The position numbers and the translations under genes are program-made. The notes under the pieces are model-generated. The model was not told the origin of the DNA, ran no database searches, and worked only from the letters and a program-made list of their open reading frames with translations. DNA of 64,000 nt from NCBI RefSeq assembly GCF_028867705.1, contig NZ_CP066171.1, positions 2,020,245 through 2,084,244 of the forward strand. Reading direction: 5' to 3'. Shown in pieces: positions 1-12,092 of the stretch (its first letter is position 1; the number at the start of each line of letters is the position of its first letter). The DNA is from Thermoleophilum album. GTDB lineage: Bacteria; Actinomycetota; Thermoleophilia; Solirubrobacterales; Thermoleophilaceae.

Positions 1-285
1 CTGCAAGGCGGCACCGACGACGACACCGGCGACTGCTGGAACGCCCACGAGCGCCGCCGCTTTCACGTCGACGTTGCCGTGCAAACCGTGCGCCGCAGCG
101 GCGAGCGCACCGATGATCGCGATCGCGCACAGCGACGTGCCGGTCGCGACACGTTCGCGGTAACCGAACCACACGATCAGAAGCGGAACGATGACCGTGC
201 CGCCGCCGATCCCGAAAAGACCGCTGAACGCCCCGCCGGCGGTTGCCGTGAGGGCGAGTCGGAGCGTGCGTCGGCGAGGCGTCAC
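1..285 (-). CDS. TSUP (TauE/SafE) family permease, 5' part only
   Basis: Minus-strand frame running off the left edge; 95 codons are visible. After a short Arg-rich start the protein has GGAFSGLFGIGGGTVIVPLL, the typical first helix and glycine loop of TSUP membrane permeases, followed by GTSLCAIAIIGALAAAAHG. The family moves sulfite, sulfonates or other organic anions across the cytoplasmic membrane; the substrate here cannot be told. I chose GTG at 285 because a TAGATA box lies just upstream at about 298-303 on this strand; an ATG at 333 is also in frame. It is divergent from otsB. Confidence 0.8.
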   Translation of the reverse strand, partial: MTPRRRTLRLALTATAGGAFSGLFGIGGGTVIVPLLIVWFGYRERVATGTSLCAIAIIGALAAAAHGLHGNVDVKAAALVGVPAVAGVVVGAALQ

Positions 286-343
286 CGGCCGCGGACGATA
301 TCTAGACGCGAAAGCGCTCGCGCCGGGCGCCATACTTGGGCGA

Positions 344-1162
344 GTGCCGCTCGCACCTCCCGAGGCGCAGTCGCTCCTCGAGCCGCTCGTCGCCGTGCCG
401 GAGCGGGCCGCCGTGCTGTGCGACATCGACGGCACGCTCGCGCCGATCGTCGCTCGTCCCGAGGATGCGCACGTAAGCGAAGAGACCGCGCGCCTGTTGG
501 CGCGGATCGCTCGCCGCTACCGCCTGGTCGCCTGCGTGTCGGGCCGCCCGGCGAGCGAGGCACGGCGTCTGGTCGGAGTCGGCTCGCTCGTTTACGCCGG
601 ATCGCACGGGGCCGAGCTGTTGCTCCCCGGCGAGCGCGGCGTGCGTGTCCAGCCAGGGTTCCGCGAGTGGGAGGAGCGTGTGCGGCGGTTCGCCGACCGT
701 GTCGACCGCGCGGCGCTGCGCCTGCTCGGCATCAGGCGCGAGGACAAGGGACCGATCGTCGCCCTGCACTGGCGCACCGCGCCCGACACGCAACGGGCGC
801 GCAGCGAACTCGAACGCCTCGCTGCCGAGGCCGAGGAGGCGGGCCTCGCCACCCACTGGGGCCGGAAAGTGCTTGAACTGCGCCCGCCGCTGCCGATCGG
901 CAAGGATCGGGCTGTCAGCGAACTCGTCGAACGCTTCGGCGTGCGATCGGCGCTCTTCGGCGGCGACGACGCCACCGATCTCGACGCGTTCCGCGCGCTG
1001 CGCACACTGCACGAACGGGGCGCGCTCGACCACGTTGTGCTGGTGGGAGTGCACTCGAGCGAAGGTCCGAGCGAACTCGCCGAGGAGGCCGACCTGCTAG
1101 TCGACGGGGTCGGCGGCTTCGCCTCCCTTCTGCGCACGCTGGCGGAAGGCTCCGACCGGTGA
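344..1162 (+). CDS. otsB: trehalose-6-phosphate phosphatase
   Basis: 272-residue HAD-superfamily phosphatase. Motif I is LCDIDGTLAPI near residue 27; motif II is VSGRPASEA; the C-terminal metal site is GGDDATDLDAF. The sugar-binding cap between them and the overall length fit OtsB, which removes phosphate from trehalose 6-phosphate in the cytoplasm. The open frame extends upstream to 191 but that part overlaps the divergent permease and is Arg-rich nonsense; GTG 344 sits 7 nt after a CATACT box (331-336), so the transcript may be leaderless. The matching synthase OtsA lies 53 kb away at 53839-55329. Confidence 0.88.
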   Translation: MPLAPPEAQSLLEPLVAVPERAAVLCDIDGTLAPIVARPEDAHVSEETARLLARIARRYRLVACVSGRPASEARRLVGVGSLVYAGSHGAELLLPGERGVRVQPGFREWEERVRRFADRVDRAALRLLGIRREDKGPIVALHWRTAPDTQRARSELERLAAEAEEAGLATHWGRKVLELRPPLPIGKDRAVSELVERFGVRSALFGGDDATDLDAFRALRTLHERGALDHVVLVGVHSSEGPSELAEEADLLVDGVGGFASLLRTLAEGSDR

Positions 1163-1241
1163 AGACCGGCACGCGTACCGGCACCGGCGCCGGGCGCGGC
1201 GAGAGCGTTCGCCAACTCGGCCGTGCTACAGACAACTGACG

Positions 1242-1772
1242 ATGCGCTTCCGCGACTTTTTGCGCGCCTCGGTGCTGCTGCTCGGCGCGGCCGCGACCGC
1301 GCTGACGGTAGTAGCGATGTTCGCCGTGGCACGCAGCGACGATGCCACCACAGCGATCGTCGCGAGCGCCTGGCTGGTCGCAGCGGCGGTCGCGGGGACC
1401 GTGCGCGGCGCCCGACCGCGGCCGACCGACGGTATCGCGCGCCTCATCGCTGCCGCGCGAACCACCGCGACGCTGCCCGAGCTCGAACCGGGCGCGATCC
1501 TCGTAAACCGCCACTGGCCTCTCGCGCTCGCTTGTCTTGTCGCGACGGTGGCGGGCGTGTGGTTCCCGCAGGTGCCCGCCGTCGCTGCCGGCTACGCCCT
1601 CTTCGTCGCCTTGCGCTGGCGCAACCAGCCGCGCGCCGTACAGGCGATCGAGGAGCGCGACGGTGTCGAGTTCTGGATCGAGCGCGGCTCGCCCTTGCGC
1701 GCACCGCGCCTGCTGCGCCTGCCGGGCTTGCGCAAGATCGAAGCTGAGCCCGCCGCCAAGGCGCGCGGCTGA
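1242..1772 (+). CDS. conserved membrane protein of unknown function
   Basis: 176 residues with about four hydrophobic stretches (near residues 8-29, 38-56, 92-110 and 110-128) followed by a basic C-terminal tail with GVEFWIERGSPLRAP. I do not recognise the family. It follows otsB by 79 nt and converges with polX; its stop and the polX stop are 25 nt apart. Third-position GC is high, as in its neighbours, so it is probably a real gene. Confidence 0.65.
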   Translation: MRFRDFLRASVLLLGAAATALTVVAMFAVARSDDATTAIVASAWLVAAAVAGTVRGARPRPTDGIARLIAAARTTATLPELEPGAILVNRHWPLALACLVATVAGVWFPQVPAVAAGYALFVALRWRNQPRAVQAIEERDGVEFWIERGSPLRAPRLLRLPGLRKIEAEPAAKARG

Positions 1773-1796
1773 GCCGCGCGACCGAGCCGGCGCCAC

Positions 1797-3569
1797 CTAG
1801 ACACGTGCACGTTTGCGCAGCCGCCTGAGCTCGGCGAGCGGACGGGTGTTGGCGACCGACTGCGCCCCCACCCACCCGCGGCGTGCGGTGGCGACGCCGT
1901 AGCGGATCACGTCGAACCCCTCGGGGCTGTGCGCATCTGAGTTGATGACGAGCATCGCCCCCGCCTCGGCCGCGAGGCGTGCCCACACCTCCGACAGGTC
2001 GCGGCGGTCGGGGTTGCCGTTGATCTCGAGCATCGTGCCCGTCTTCACCGCCGCCTCGACAAGCGCCTCGACGTCGACGGCGTAGGGGTCGCGGCGACCG
2101 ATCAAGCGGCCGGTGGGATGGCCGATCGCATCGACCAGCGGGTTCTCCATCGCGGCGACGATGCGCGCCGTCATCTCGCGCTCGGGTAGCGCGAACGAGG
2201 TGTGAACGCTCGCGATCACCCAGTCAAGGCGCTCGACGAGCTCATCGGGGTAGTCGAGCGACCCGTCGGGTCGCAGCGAGATCTCGCTGCCGCAGAGGAG
2301 CGTGATGCCCTCGAGCTCGGCGTCGAGAGCGGCGACACGCTCGATCTGCTGCTCGAGCTCGCTCGCCGAGACCGCGTTGCCGAAACCGTGGCTCGCCGAG
2401 TGGTCGGTGATCGCCAGGTACTCGTAGCCGCGCTCGCGCGCCGCCAGCGCCATCGTGCGAGCGTCTGCGCGGCCGTCGGAAGCCGTCGTGTGGCAGTGAA
2501 GATCGCCGCGGATCTGCTCGACCGTCACGAGATCCGGCAGCGAGCCCGCCTGTGCAGCCTCGATCTCGCCGCGGTCCTCGCGCAGCTCGGGCGGGATCCA
2601 CGGCATGCCGACGAGCGCGTAGACGTCCGCCTCGGTGGCGCAGCGCAGCGCAGCGCCCGCCCGCCTCGCGCCGGCGGGCGAAAGCTCGATGCCCTGCTCG
2701 CTGGCCAGCTCGCGGATACGCGCGCTGTGGCGCTGCGAACCGGTGAGCTGCTGCAGCGCGACGGCGAAAGCGTCGGGCGCGCACAGTCGCAGGTCGACGG
2801 CGATGCCGTCGTGGGTCTGAAGGGTCAGGCGGGCCACGCCCGCAGTCTCGCCGCCGCCGTCGTCGCCGTCCTCGGTCAGCGCCACCGACTGGAAGGCGCC
2901 GCTCGCCGCAAGCCGCTCGCCGACCGCCTTTGCCGGCACCGCTGCGGCAGCGAGCAGATCGACATCGGCGGTCGCTTCGACCGCCCGCCGCACACCGCCG
3001 ACCGCCTCGGCGGCGAGGACGCCGTCGCACTCTGCGAGCAGCGCCAGCACGCGCTCGGCAGCGTCGCAGGCATCCGAGATCAAAAGCAGCCGCGACCGCT
3101 CCGCCAACGGTCGTTGGCGGAGCCGCTCGAGCGCTCGCCGCAGACGCTCGACGGTGCGCCCACCGAACCCGGCGACCTCGGCGATGCGCCCGGTCTCGAC
3201 GGCACGCTCGAGATCTTCGAGCGAGGCGACGCCGAGCGTTTCCCACAGGAGCCGCGCGCGTTTCGCGCCGATCCCCGGAACCGCCATCACCTCCAGCAGA
3301 CCGGGCGGGTATTTCGCCAAAAGGCGCTCCAGCGCCGGGACCGTTCCCGACTCGACGAAGTCACGGATCTTGCCCGCGATCGTCGGACCGACGCGAGGCA
3401 GTTCGGTGGCGCGACCGGAGCGTGCGAGCTCGGCTACCGACACCGTCGCGTGGCGCACCGACTCCGCCGCCTGCCGGTAGGCATTGACGCGGTAGGGCTC
3501 GGCGCCGTCGAGCTCGTACAGCGCTGCGAGCCGCTCGAGCATCTCGGCTATGTCGGCATTGCGGAGCAC
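1797..3569 (-). CDS. polX: PolX-type DNA polymerase / 3'-5' exonuclease
   Basis: 590 residues. N-terminal family X part: helix-hairpin-helix repeats (PRVGPTIAGKIRDFV, VPGIGAKRARLLWE), then a polymerase palm with the Asp pair in ADVDLL and a further Asp in AVDLRL. C-terminal PHP domain with an intact metal site: DLHCHTTASDG, AITDHSASHG, GSEIS, SVHTSF, GHPTGRLIGRRDPY and NSDAHSP. Bacterial PolX fills gaps in base-excision repair, and the PHP domain supplies 3'-5' exonuclease activity. I start at GTG 3569 because family members begin with this short lead to NADIAEMLERLAALYEL; 25 upstream residues in the longer frame do not look coding. Divergent from the glycosyltransferase, 46 nt apart. Confidence 0.9.
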   Translation of the reverse strand: MLRNADIAEMLERLAALYELDGAEPYRVNAYRQAAESVRHATVSVAELARSGRATELPRVGPTIAGKIRDFVESGTVPALERLLAKYPPGLLEVMAVPGIGAKRARLLWETLGVASLEDLERAVETGRIAEVAGFGGRTVERLRRALERLRQRPLAERSRLLLISDACDAAERVLALLAECDGVLAAEAVGGVRRAVEATADVDLLAAAAVPAKAVGERLAASGAFQSVALTEDGDDGGGETAGVARLTLQTHDGIAVDLRLCAPDAFAVALQQLTGSQRHSARIRELASEQGIELSPAGARRAGAALRCATEADVYALVGMPWIPPELREDRGEIEAAQAGSLPDLVTVEQIRGDLHCHTTASDGRADARTMALAARERGYEYLAITDHSASHGFGNAVSASELEQQIERVAALDAELEGITLLCGSEISLRPDGSLDYPDELVERLDWVIASVHTSFALPEREMTARIVAAMENPLVDAIGHPTGRLIGRRDPYAVDVEALVEAAVKTGTMLEINGNPDRRDLSEVWARLAAEAGAMLVINSDAHSPEGFDVIRYGVATARRGWVGAQSVANTRPLAELRRLRKRARV

Positions 3570-3615
3570 GCAGGTCGCGGGGCCGAAGCGGCTGGCCTGG
3601 CTACTGTAGGGGCTC

Positions 3616-4416
3616 GTGCCGTCGGCCTGGCTGATCCTGCCCACCTACAACGAGGCGGACAATCTGCCTCGCATCGCACCGCTCGCCCTCGCCGCGCTGG
3701 AGCAAACCGGCCTCGATGTCACGCTGCTCGTGGTCGACGACGCGTCCCCCGACGGCACAGGGCGGATCGCCGACAAGCTCGCTGAACACGACGCGCGCAT
3801 CCGCGTTCTCCACCGTCGCAGCAAAGCGGGTATCGGCCCCGCATATGTAGCCGGCTTCGAGCAAGCTCTCGCTGGCGGCGCCGACCTCTTGTTGCAGATG
3901 GACGCCGACTTTTCGCACGACCCGGCGGACCTGCCTCGCCTCGTCGCGCCGGTCGCAGCGGGCGAAGCCGACCTCGTGCTCGGGTCGCGCTACGTCACCG
4001 GCGGACAGATCGAGCGCTGGGGGCCGCTGCGCCGGGCGATTAGCCGCGTCGGCTGTTGGTACGCACAGGTGGTGCTAGGTGTCGGCGTGCGCGACCTAAC
4101 GGGTGGCTTCAAGTGCATCCATCGGCGGGTGTTCGGGGTCGTAGCACCGAGGACCTTGCGCACCAACGGCTATGGCTTCCAGATCGAAGTCACCTACCGC
4201 GCGCTGCGCGCCGGTATGCGCGTGCGCGAGGTACCGATCACCTTCCGCGAGCGCGAGCGCGGCAAGTCGAAGATGAGCATGGCGATCGCGCTCGAGGCAG
4301 CGTGGCGTGTACCCGCTCTCCGCCTGCGTGTCGCGCGGTCGCGCAGCGACGATATCGTGGCCATCGACAGCGTCCGAGAGGAGACAGCGAAGTGGCAGGA
4401 TCGATCAAGGACGTAA
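3616..4416 (+). CDS. polyprenol-phosphate mannose synthase (GT2)
   Basis: 266-residue GT2 glycosyltransferase of the Dpm1/Ppm1 type. Visible motifs are [40 protein letters not shown] and the late [11 protein letters not shown]. It transfers mannose from GDP-mannose to a polyprenyl phosphate at the inner membrane face, giving the donor used by GT-C mannosyltransferases such as the PIG-V-like protein at 42800-44101. GTG 3616 follows a TACTGT box by a few bases. The last 25 nt overlap trxA, so the two are probably co-translated. The C-terminus lacks the extra membrane domain seen in some actinobacterial Ppm1 proteins. Confidence 0.85.
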   Translation: MPSAWLILPTYNEADNLPRIAPLALAALEQTGLDVTLLVVDDASPDGTGRIADKLAEHDARIRVLHRRSKAGIGPAYVAGFEQALAGGADLLLQMDADFSHDPADLPRLVAPVAAGEADLVLGSRYVTGGQIERWGPLRRAISRVGCWYAQVVLGVGVRDLTGGFKCIHRRVFGVVAPRTLRTNGYGFQIEVTYRALRAGMRVREVPITFRERERGKSKMSMAIALEAAWRVPALRLRVARSRSDDIVAIDSVREETAKWQDRSRT

Positions 4417-4721
4417 CTGACGCGACCTTCCAGGTCGATGTGCTCGAGGCGTCGAAGCCGGTGCTTGTCGACTTCTGGGCACCCTGGTGCGGTCCGTGCC
4501 GGGTGATCGCCCCGCACCTCGAGGAGTTGGCGAACGAGCGCGACGACATCGAGATCGTCAAGCTCAACGTCGACGAAAACCCGCAAACCGCGGCGCGCTA
4601 CGGCGTCATGTCGATCCCGACGCTAATCCTGTTCAAGGCCGGTCAGCCGGTACACCAGATCGTCGGCGCGATGCCCAAGCAGCGCATCGCGCAGGAGCTC
4701 GAGCCAGCTCTGCGGGCGTAG
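4392..4721 (+). CDS. trxA: thioredoxin
   Basis: 109 residues, a normal thioredoxin: FWAPWCGPC with redox cysteines 33 and 36, the cis-proline segment [10 protein letters not shown], and the acidic buried residue VDFW. A cytoplasmic disulfide reductant. GTG 4392 is chosen because GAGGAG lies about 10 nt upstream inside the end of the mannose synthase gene. The longer frame starting at 4056 is read-through of the overlapping gene. Confidence 0.93.
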   Translation: MAGSIKDVTDATFQVDVLEASKPVLVDFWAPWCGPCRVIAPHLEELANERDDIEIVKLNVDENPQTAARYGVMSIPTLILFKAGQPVHQIVGAMPKQRIAQELEPALRA

Positions 4722-4747
4722 TCGCCGCCTCGCCCCCCAGCGCGCCG

Positions 4748-7828
<3,081 letters not shown>

Positions 7829-7891
7829 GGAGCGCGATTCTACGGCGCCGGCGGCACGGCGGACGGGCGTCGCCGGCGCCCGACGTGCAGC

Positions 7892-8863
7892 TCAGCGGCC
7901 GAGCGGCGCGGCGTGGGCGGCGACCTGGGCGCGCGCCGCCGACGATCGCTGGCGGGCGCGCACCACGGGACGCGTGCTGCTCTCACGGCCGGCGGGCGCG
8001 ACCGGGGCGGCGAGAGGCACCCCGTCGGCGAGCGAGCGCAACGCCTGGACGGCCTCGGTCGGGCGGCTGCCGAGCGACGGCAGCGACCGCTCGCCCCGCA
8101 CCGGCAACGCTTCGCGGTACTCGACGACCGGTGCGGTCGAGCCGAGTTTGCGCACGGCGTGGACGAGCCTGCCGACACGGTCGAGGGTGGCGCAGCCGCC
8201 GCAGAACACGAAGGCGATCGGGTCGAGCGCGCGGATCGCGCGGAGGATCCGCTCGGGCGCTATGTCGCTACGCAAAAGCAGCGTTCTGAAACCGGCGCGC
8301 CGGACCAAGAGCTCGAGCGCTTGCACGTGCAGCGCTTCGACGTCGAGATGCGCCGAGGCGTCGAAAAGCAGCACGCCCTGCGGGCGCGTCGCCGGCGGTA
8401 CCGCGCGCCGCACCGACAACACCCAGCCCGTCGCCCAGCGCAAGGCGGCCTCGAGCTCGGCCTCGCGGTGGTCGCGCCTGGCCAGCGCCTCGAGGGCGGG
8501 TAGCAGGACCTCTTCGACCGTGCGCTCGACCGAGCGCACCGCCAAGCTCTCTTCGAGTACGCGGTCGGCTCCCTCCTCGTCGAACGACTCGAGCGTCTCG
8601 AGCAGACGGCGATCGTTACTGGGGCCGTCGCCGCGGCGGCGGGCGAGCGCGATCGCCGAGGAGATGTTGCCGGTCTCGGCGAGCGCGCGGCGCAGGGCTT
8701 GGAGCTCGGCGAGGTCGTACTGGCGGTGGCCGCCGGGGGTGCGGCGCGGGCGCGGGTAGCCGAAGCGCCGCTCCCAGCTGCGCAGCGTGTTCGGGCTCAC
8801 ACCGAGGAGGTCCGCGGCGGCGTTGGTGCGGATCCCGGCGGTCGTGCCTTGGTCGGCTCTCAT
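7892..8863 (-). CDS. MerR-family regulator with B12-binding-like fold
   Basis: 323 residues. Residues 1-80 form a MerR winged helix (TNAAADLLGVSPNTLRSWER then PRRTPGGHRQYDLAELQALR). Residues about 90-170 resemble the helical cap and 175-260 the Rossmann part of CarH/LitR-type B12 photoreceptor regulators. However the cobalamin motif DxHxxG is not intact: the equivalent stretch reads DASAHLDVEALHVQ, and the cap lacks a clear Trp-x9-Glu-His. The C-terminal 50 residues are low-complexity. It may have lost cobalamin binding. A dyad and repeat in the shared upstream region (8921-8949) is a possible autoregulatory site. The target is unknown. Confidence 0.78.
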   Translation of the reverse strand: MRADQGTTAGIRTNAAADLLGVSPNTLRSWERRFGYPRPRRTPGGHRQYDLAELQALRRALAETGNISSAIALARRRGDGPSNDRRLLETLESFDEEGADRVLEESLAVRSVERTVEEVLLPALEALARRDHREAELEAALRWATGWVLSVRRAVPPATRPQGVLLFDASAHLDVEALHVQALELLVRRAGFRTLLLRSDIAPERILRAIRALDPIAFVFCGGCATLDRVGRLVHAVRKLGSTAPVVEYREALPVRGERSLPSLGSRPTEAVQALRSLADGVPLAAPVAPAGRESSTRPVVRARQRSSAARAQVAAHAAPLGR

Positions 8864-8920
8864 TGCTGTTCAGGGGAGACCCGGTGTGCGGTGCGGGTCG
8901 GCTCCACCCCCTCCTGGCAC

Positions 8921-8949
8921 TGACTGTACGGCCAGTCGGAGCAGTCGTG
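8921..8949. promoter_or_regulatory. possible operator between merR and fumC
   Basis: In the 270-nt gap between the divergent merR and fumC genes there is an inverted repeat GACTG-TACGGC-CAGTC (8922-8937) and a second CAGTC directly repeated 9 nt on (8942-8946). MerR regulators usually bind dyads in their own promoters, so this is a reasonable but unproven site. The rest of the gap holds TAGCCT at about 9046, which could be a fumC -10 box. Confidence 0.3.
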
Positions 8950-9133
8950 ATTTTCACCACGCTGCGGCCGTGCGAGGCAAGCTCTGAAACCGTTCTTGCA
9001 GAGCTCGCGAGCGCTCTTGCAACGCCCTCGGTACGCCCGGCGCGGTAGCCTGCGGGACCGGTCCGCCGAGGGTCGCCGAGCGGCGGGCGGCAGCGGCAGC
9101 AAAGCACGAGCAGAGAGCAGCGGAAGGAGGCCG

Positions 9134-10468
9134 ATGACCGCACGCACCGAGCTGTGGGGAGCGGAGACGCGCAAAGCGATCGAGAACTTTCCGGTGTCGG
9201 GCGAGCGCGTCCCGGTAGCGGTGGTTCGCTGGCTCGGGCGGATCAAGGCCGCCGCGGCGCGCGTGAACGGCGAGCTCGGCCTGCTCGACACCGACCGTGC
9301 CGAGCGCATCGCGCGCGCCGCCGACGAGGTCGCCGCCGGGATGCACGACGACCAGTTCCCCGTCGACGTCTTCCAGACCGGCTCGGGAACGTCGTCGAAC
9401 ATGAACGCCAACGAGGTGATCGCGCGCATCGCCGGCGACGACGTCCACCCCAACGACCACGTCAACATGGGACAGTCGTCGAACGACGTCTTCCCGACCG
9501 CCGTTCACCTCGCTGCGGCCGCCGAGGTTCGCGACGACCTGATGCCGGCGCTCGAACGCCTCGAGCGCTCGCTCGCCGCCAAGGCCGAGGAGTGGCGCGA
9601 CGTGGTCAAAGCCGGGCGCACCCACATGATGGACGCCGTGCCGGTGACGCTGGGCCAGGAGTTCGCCGGCTACGCCACGCAGATCCGGCTCGGTCGCCAG
9701 CGCATCGAGGACACCCTGCCGCGCGTGCTGCAGGTGCCGCTCGGCGGCACCGCGACCGGCACCGGCCTGAACACCCACCCCGAGTTCGCGCGCCGCGTGC
9801 ACCGAAAGATCCAGGAGCAGACGGGGCTCGAACCGCGCGAGCCCGAAGACCGTTTCGAAGCGCAGGGCAACCGTGACGCGCTCGTCGAGCTGTCGGGCGC
9901 GCTACGGGTGCTCGCGATCTCGCTCACCAAGATCGCCAACGATCTCGTGCTGATGGGCTCGGGGCCGCGCTGCGGCCTCGCCGAGCTGCAGTTGCCCGAG
10001 CTGCAAAAGGGCTCGTCGATCATGCCCGGCAAGGTCAACCCGGTGATTCCCGAGGTGGTGCTGCAGATCGGCAACCAGGTGGTCGGCAACGACGCGGCGA
10101 TCGCGATGGCCGGCAGCCAGGGCAACTTCGAGCTGAACGTGCGGGTACCGCTGATCGCACGCAACCTGCTGCACTCGATCAAGATCCTCGCCTCGGGCGC
10201 GCGCCTGCTCGCCGAGAAGTGCGTCGACGGGATCGTCGCCAACGTCGAGGCGCTGCGCCGCTACGCCGAGTCGACGCCCGCGATCGCCACCGCACTCAAC
10301 CCCTACATCGGCTACGACCGCGCCACCGAGATCGTCAAGGAGGCGGTCGCCTCGCGCCGCACGATCCGCGAGGTAGCGCTCGAGAAGGGCGTCGGGGCGG
10401 ACGTTCTCGACCGTGCGCTCGACCTCGCTGCGATGGCACGCGGCGAGTCCACCGCCGGACGCAAGTAG
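9134..10468 (+). CDS. fumC: fumarate hydratase class II
   Basis: 444 residues of the fumarase/aspartase superfamily. The class II signature [11 protein letters not shown] is intact, with [14 protein letters not shown], the [15 protein letters not shown] segment and [17 protein letters not shown]. It catalyses reversible hydration of fumarate to malate in the citric acid cycle. ATG 9134 has a strong Shine-Dalgarno AAGGAGG at 9124-9130; the frame upstream of it to 8996 is not coding. Slightly shorter than E. coli FumC (about 465). Confidence 0.95.
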   Translation: MTARTELWGAETRKAIENFPVSGERVPVAVVRWLGRIKAAAARVNGELGLLDTDRAERIARAADEVAAGMHDDQFPVDVFQTGSGTSSNMNANEVIARIAGDDVHPNDHVNMGQSSNDVFPTAVHLAAAAEVRDDLMPALERLERSLAAKAEEWRDVVKAGRTHMMDAVPVTLGQEFAGYATQIRLGRQRIEDTLPRVLQVPLGGTATGTGLNTHPEFARRVHRKIQEQTGLEPREPEDRFEAQGNRDALVELSGALRVLAISLTKIANDLVLMGSGPRCGLAELQLPELQKGSSIMPGKVNPVIPEVVLQIGNQVVGNDAAIAMAGSQGNFELNVRVPLIARNLLHSIKILASGARLLAEKCVDGIVANVEALRRYAESTPAIATALNPYIGYDRATEIVKEAVASRRTIREVALEKGVGADVLDRALDLAAMARGESTAGRK

Positions 10469-10490
10469 GTCGTCTGCGACCGGCGGCGAC

Positions 10491-10522
10491 GCGCGGCCTG
10501 CGGCAGCTGTCGCAGGCCGCGC
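10491..10522. terminator. hairpin between convergent fumC and gabD
   Basis: Perfect 12-bp stem GCGCGGCCTGCG / CGCAGGCCGCGC with an 8-nt loop, in the 68-nt gap between two convergent genes. There is no clear T tract, only GTTTG downstream, so it may act as a weak or factor-assisted bidirectional stop. Confidence 0.5.
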
Positions 10523-10536
10523 TGCCCGTTTGCCGC

Positions 10537-12006
10537 TCACCCGGCAGCCAGCGCCACGTACTTCGTTTCGAGGTACTCGTCGATCCCCTCGTTGCCGCCC
10601 TCGCGGCCGATCCCCGACTGCTTGACACCACCGAACGGCGCGCCGGCGTTCGAGACGATCCCCTGGTTGAGTCCGACCATCCCGAACTCGAGCCGCTCGC
10701 AGACGCGGCGGGCGCGATCGAGGTCGCGCGTGTAGACGTAGGCGACGAGCCCGTACTCGCTGGCGTTCGCCTCGGCTAAAGCCTCCTCTTCGCTCGCGAA
10801 GGTGCGGATCGGCGCGACCGGGCCGAAGATCTCCTCGCGCAGCAGCCGCGCCCCGTCGGGCACGGGATAGAGGACGGTCGGCTCGTAGAAGTAGCCGGGC
10901 CCGGCGGGAGCGTTTCCGCCCGTCAAGACACGCGCGCCGCGGTCGACAGCGTCGGCGACGAGCTCCGCCACCTTTTGTCGCTGCTCGGCGCTGACGAGCG
11001 GACCGACCTGCGTTTCCGCGGCGCTGCCGCGCCCGATGCGCAGCTCGCTAAGGCGGGCCGCCAAGCCACGAGCGAACTCGTCGGCGATCGCCTCGGCAAC
11101 GAGGAAGCGGTTGGCGGCGGTGCACGCCTCGCCGACGTTGCGCATCTTGGCGGTGACCGCACCGGCGAGGGCGGCGTCGAGATCGGCGTCGTCGAAGACC
11201 AGGAAGGGTGCGTTGCCGCCGAGCTCCATCGACACCCTCAGCACGCGCTCGCCGGCCGCTGCCATCAGCCTGCGCCCGACTGCGGTCGAGCCTGTGAACG
11301 ACACCTTGCGCAGGCGCGGGTCGCGCAGCAGCGGTTCGGTGACGGCGCGCGCGTCGCTAGCCGGAACCACGTTGAGGACGCCGGGGGGCAGGCCGCATTC
11401 GGCAAGCACACCGGCGAGCGCTAGTGCCGAGAGCGGCGTCAGCTGGGCGGGCTTCCAGACCATCGTGCAGCCCGCTGCCAGCGCCGGACCAATCTTGCGC
11501 GTGCCCATCGCCAGCGGGAAGTTCCAGGGAGTGATGAGAAGGCACGGCCCGACCGGCTCGCGCGTAACGATGAGGCGGCTGCGACCGTCACCGGAGCGCT
11601 TCACGTAACCGTCAAGACGCAGCGCTTCGCCGGAAAACCAGCGGAAGAACTCGGCCGCGTAGAGAACCTCGGCACGCGACTCGGCGAGCGCCTTGCCCAT
11701 CTCGAGTGTCATCAACAGCGCGAGCTCGTCGGCGCGCCGGCGCAACTCTTCGAAGGCGCGCCAGAGCAGCTCGGCGCGCTCGTTGGGCGGCGTGTCCGCC
11801 CACTCGCGCTGCGCCCGGCCGGCGGCAGCGAGCGCGGCGAGCGCGTCCTCGGCGGTGGCGTCTGCGACGCGGCAGAGCACCTCACCCGTGGCGGGATCCT
11901 CGACCGCGAACTCGCCACCGCCGCTAGCCTCGCGCCACTCGCCGGCGACAAAGAGCCGCTTCGGCACCGCCTCGACGACCTGCCGCTCCGATGCAGCTAC
12001 AGCCAC
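10537..12006 (-). CDS. gabD: succinate-semialdehyde dehydrogenase (aldehyde dehydrogenase family)
   Basis: 489-residue NAD(P)-dependent aldehyde dehydrogenase. Cofactor and active-site motifs: TPWNFPLAMGTRKIGPALAA, FTGSTAVGRRL, MELGGNAPFLVFDDAD and catalytic Cys295 in VGEACTAANRF, then EIFGPVAPI near the end. Sequence style matches GabD, which oxidises succinate semialdehyde to succinate, feeding the same cycle as the convergent fumC; other small aldehydes are possible substrates. I start at GTG 12006, preceded by AAAGGGGG; the frame extends 13 codons further to 12045 without a ribosome binding site. Confidence 0.85.
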   Translation of the reverse strand: MAVAASERQVVEAVPKRLFVAGEWREASGGGEFAVEDPATGEVLCRVADATAEDALAALAAAGRAQREWADTPPNERAELLWRAFEELRRRADELALLMTLEMGKALAESRAEVLYAAEFFRWFSGEALRLDGYVKRSGDGRSRLIVTREPVGPCLLITPWNFPLAMGTRKIGPALAAGCTMVWKPAQLTPLSALALAGVLAECGLPPGVLNVVPASDARAVTEPLLRDPRLRKVSFTGSTAVGRRLMAAAGERVLRVSMELGGNAPFLVFDDADLDAALAGAVTAKMRNVGEACTAANRFLVAEAIADEFARGLAARLSELRIGRGSAAETQVGPLVSAEQRQKVAELVADAVDRGARVLTGGNAPAGPGYFYEPTVLYPVPDGARLLREEIFGPVAPIRTFASEEEALAEANASEYGLVAYVYTRDLDRARRVCERLEFGMVGLNQGIVSNAGAPFGGVKQSGIGREGGNEGIDEYLETKYVALAAG

Positions 12007-12092
12007 TTTCGGCCCCCTTTCGCAGCTGTGTGGCCGGGACGGCACGAAGGTTACGAGAGCGCGCTACTCTCGCCGCCTTGCCGCGTTTCGGT

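Noticed and set aside
2202-3785. 527-residue plus-strand frame opposite polX
   Set aside because: Composition is typical of a reverse-phase shadow and it overlaps the PHP and polymerase domains entirely.
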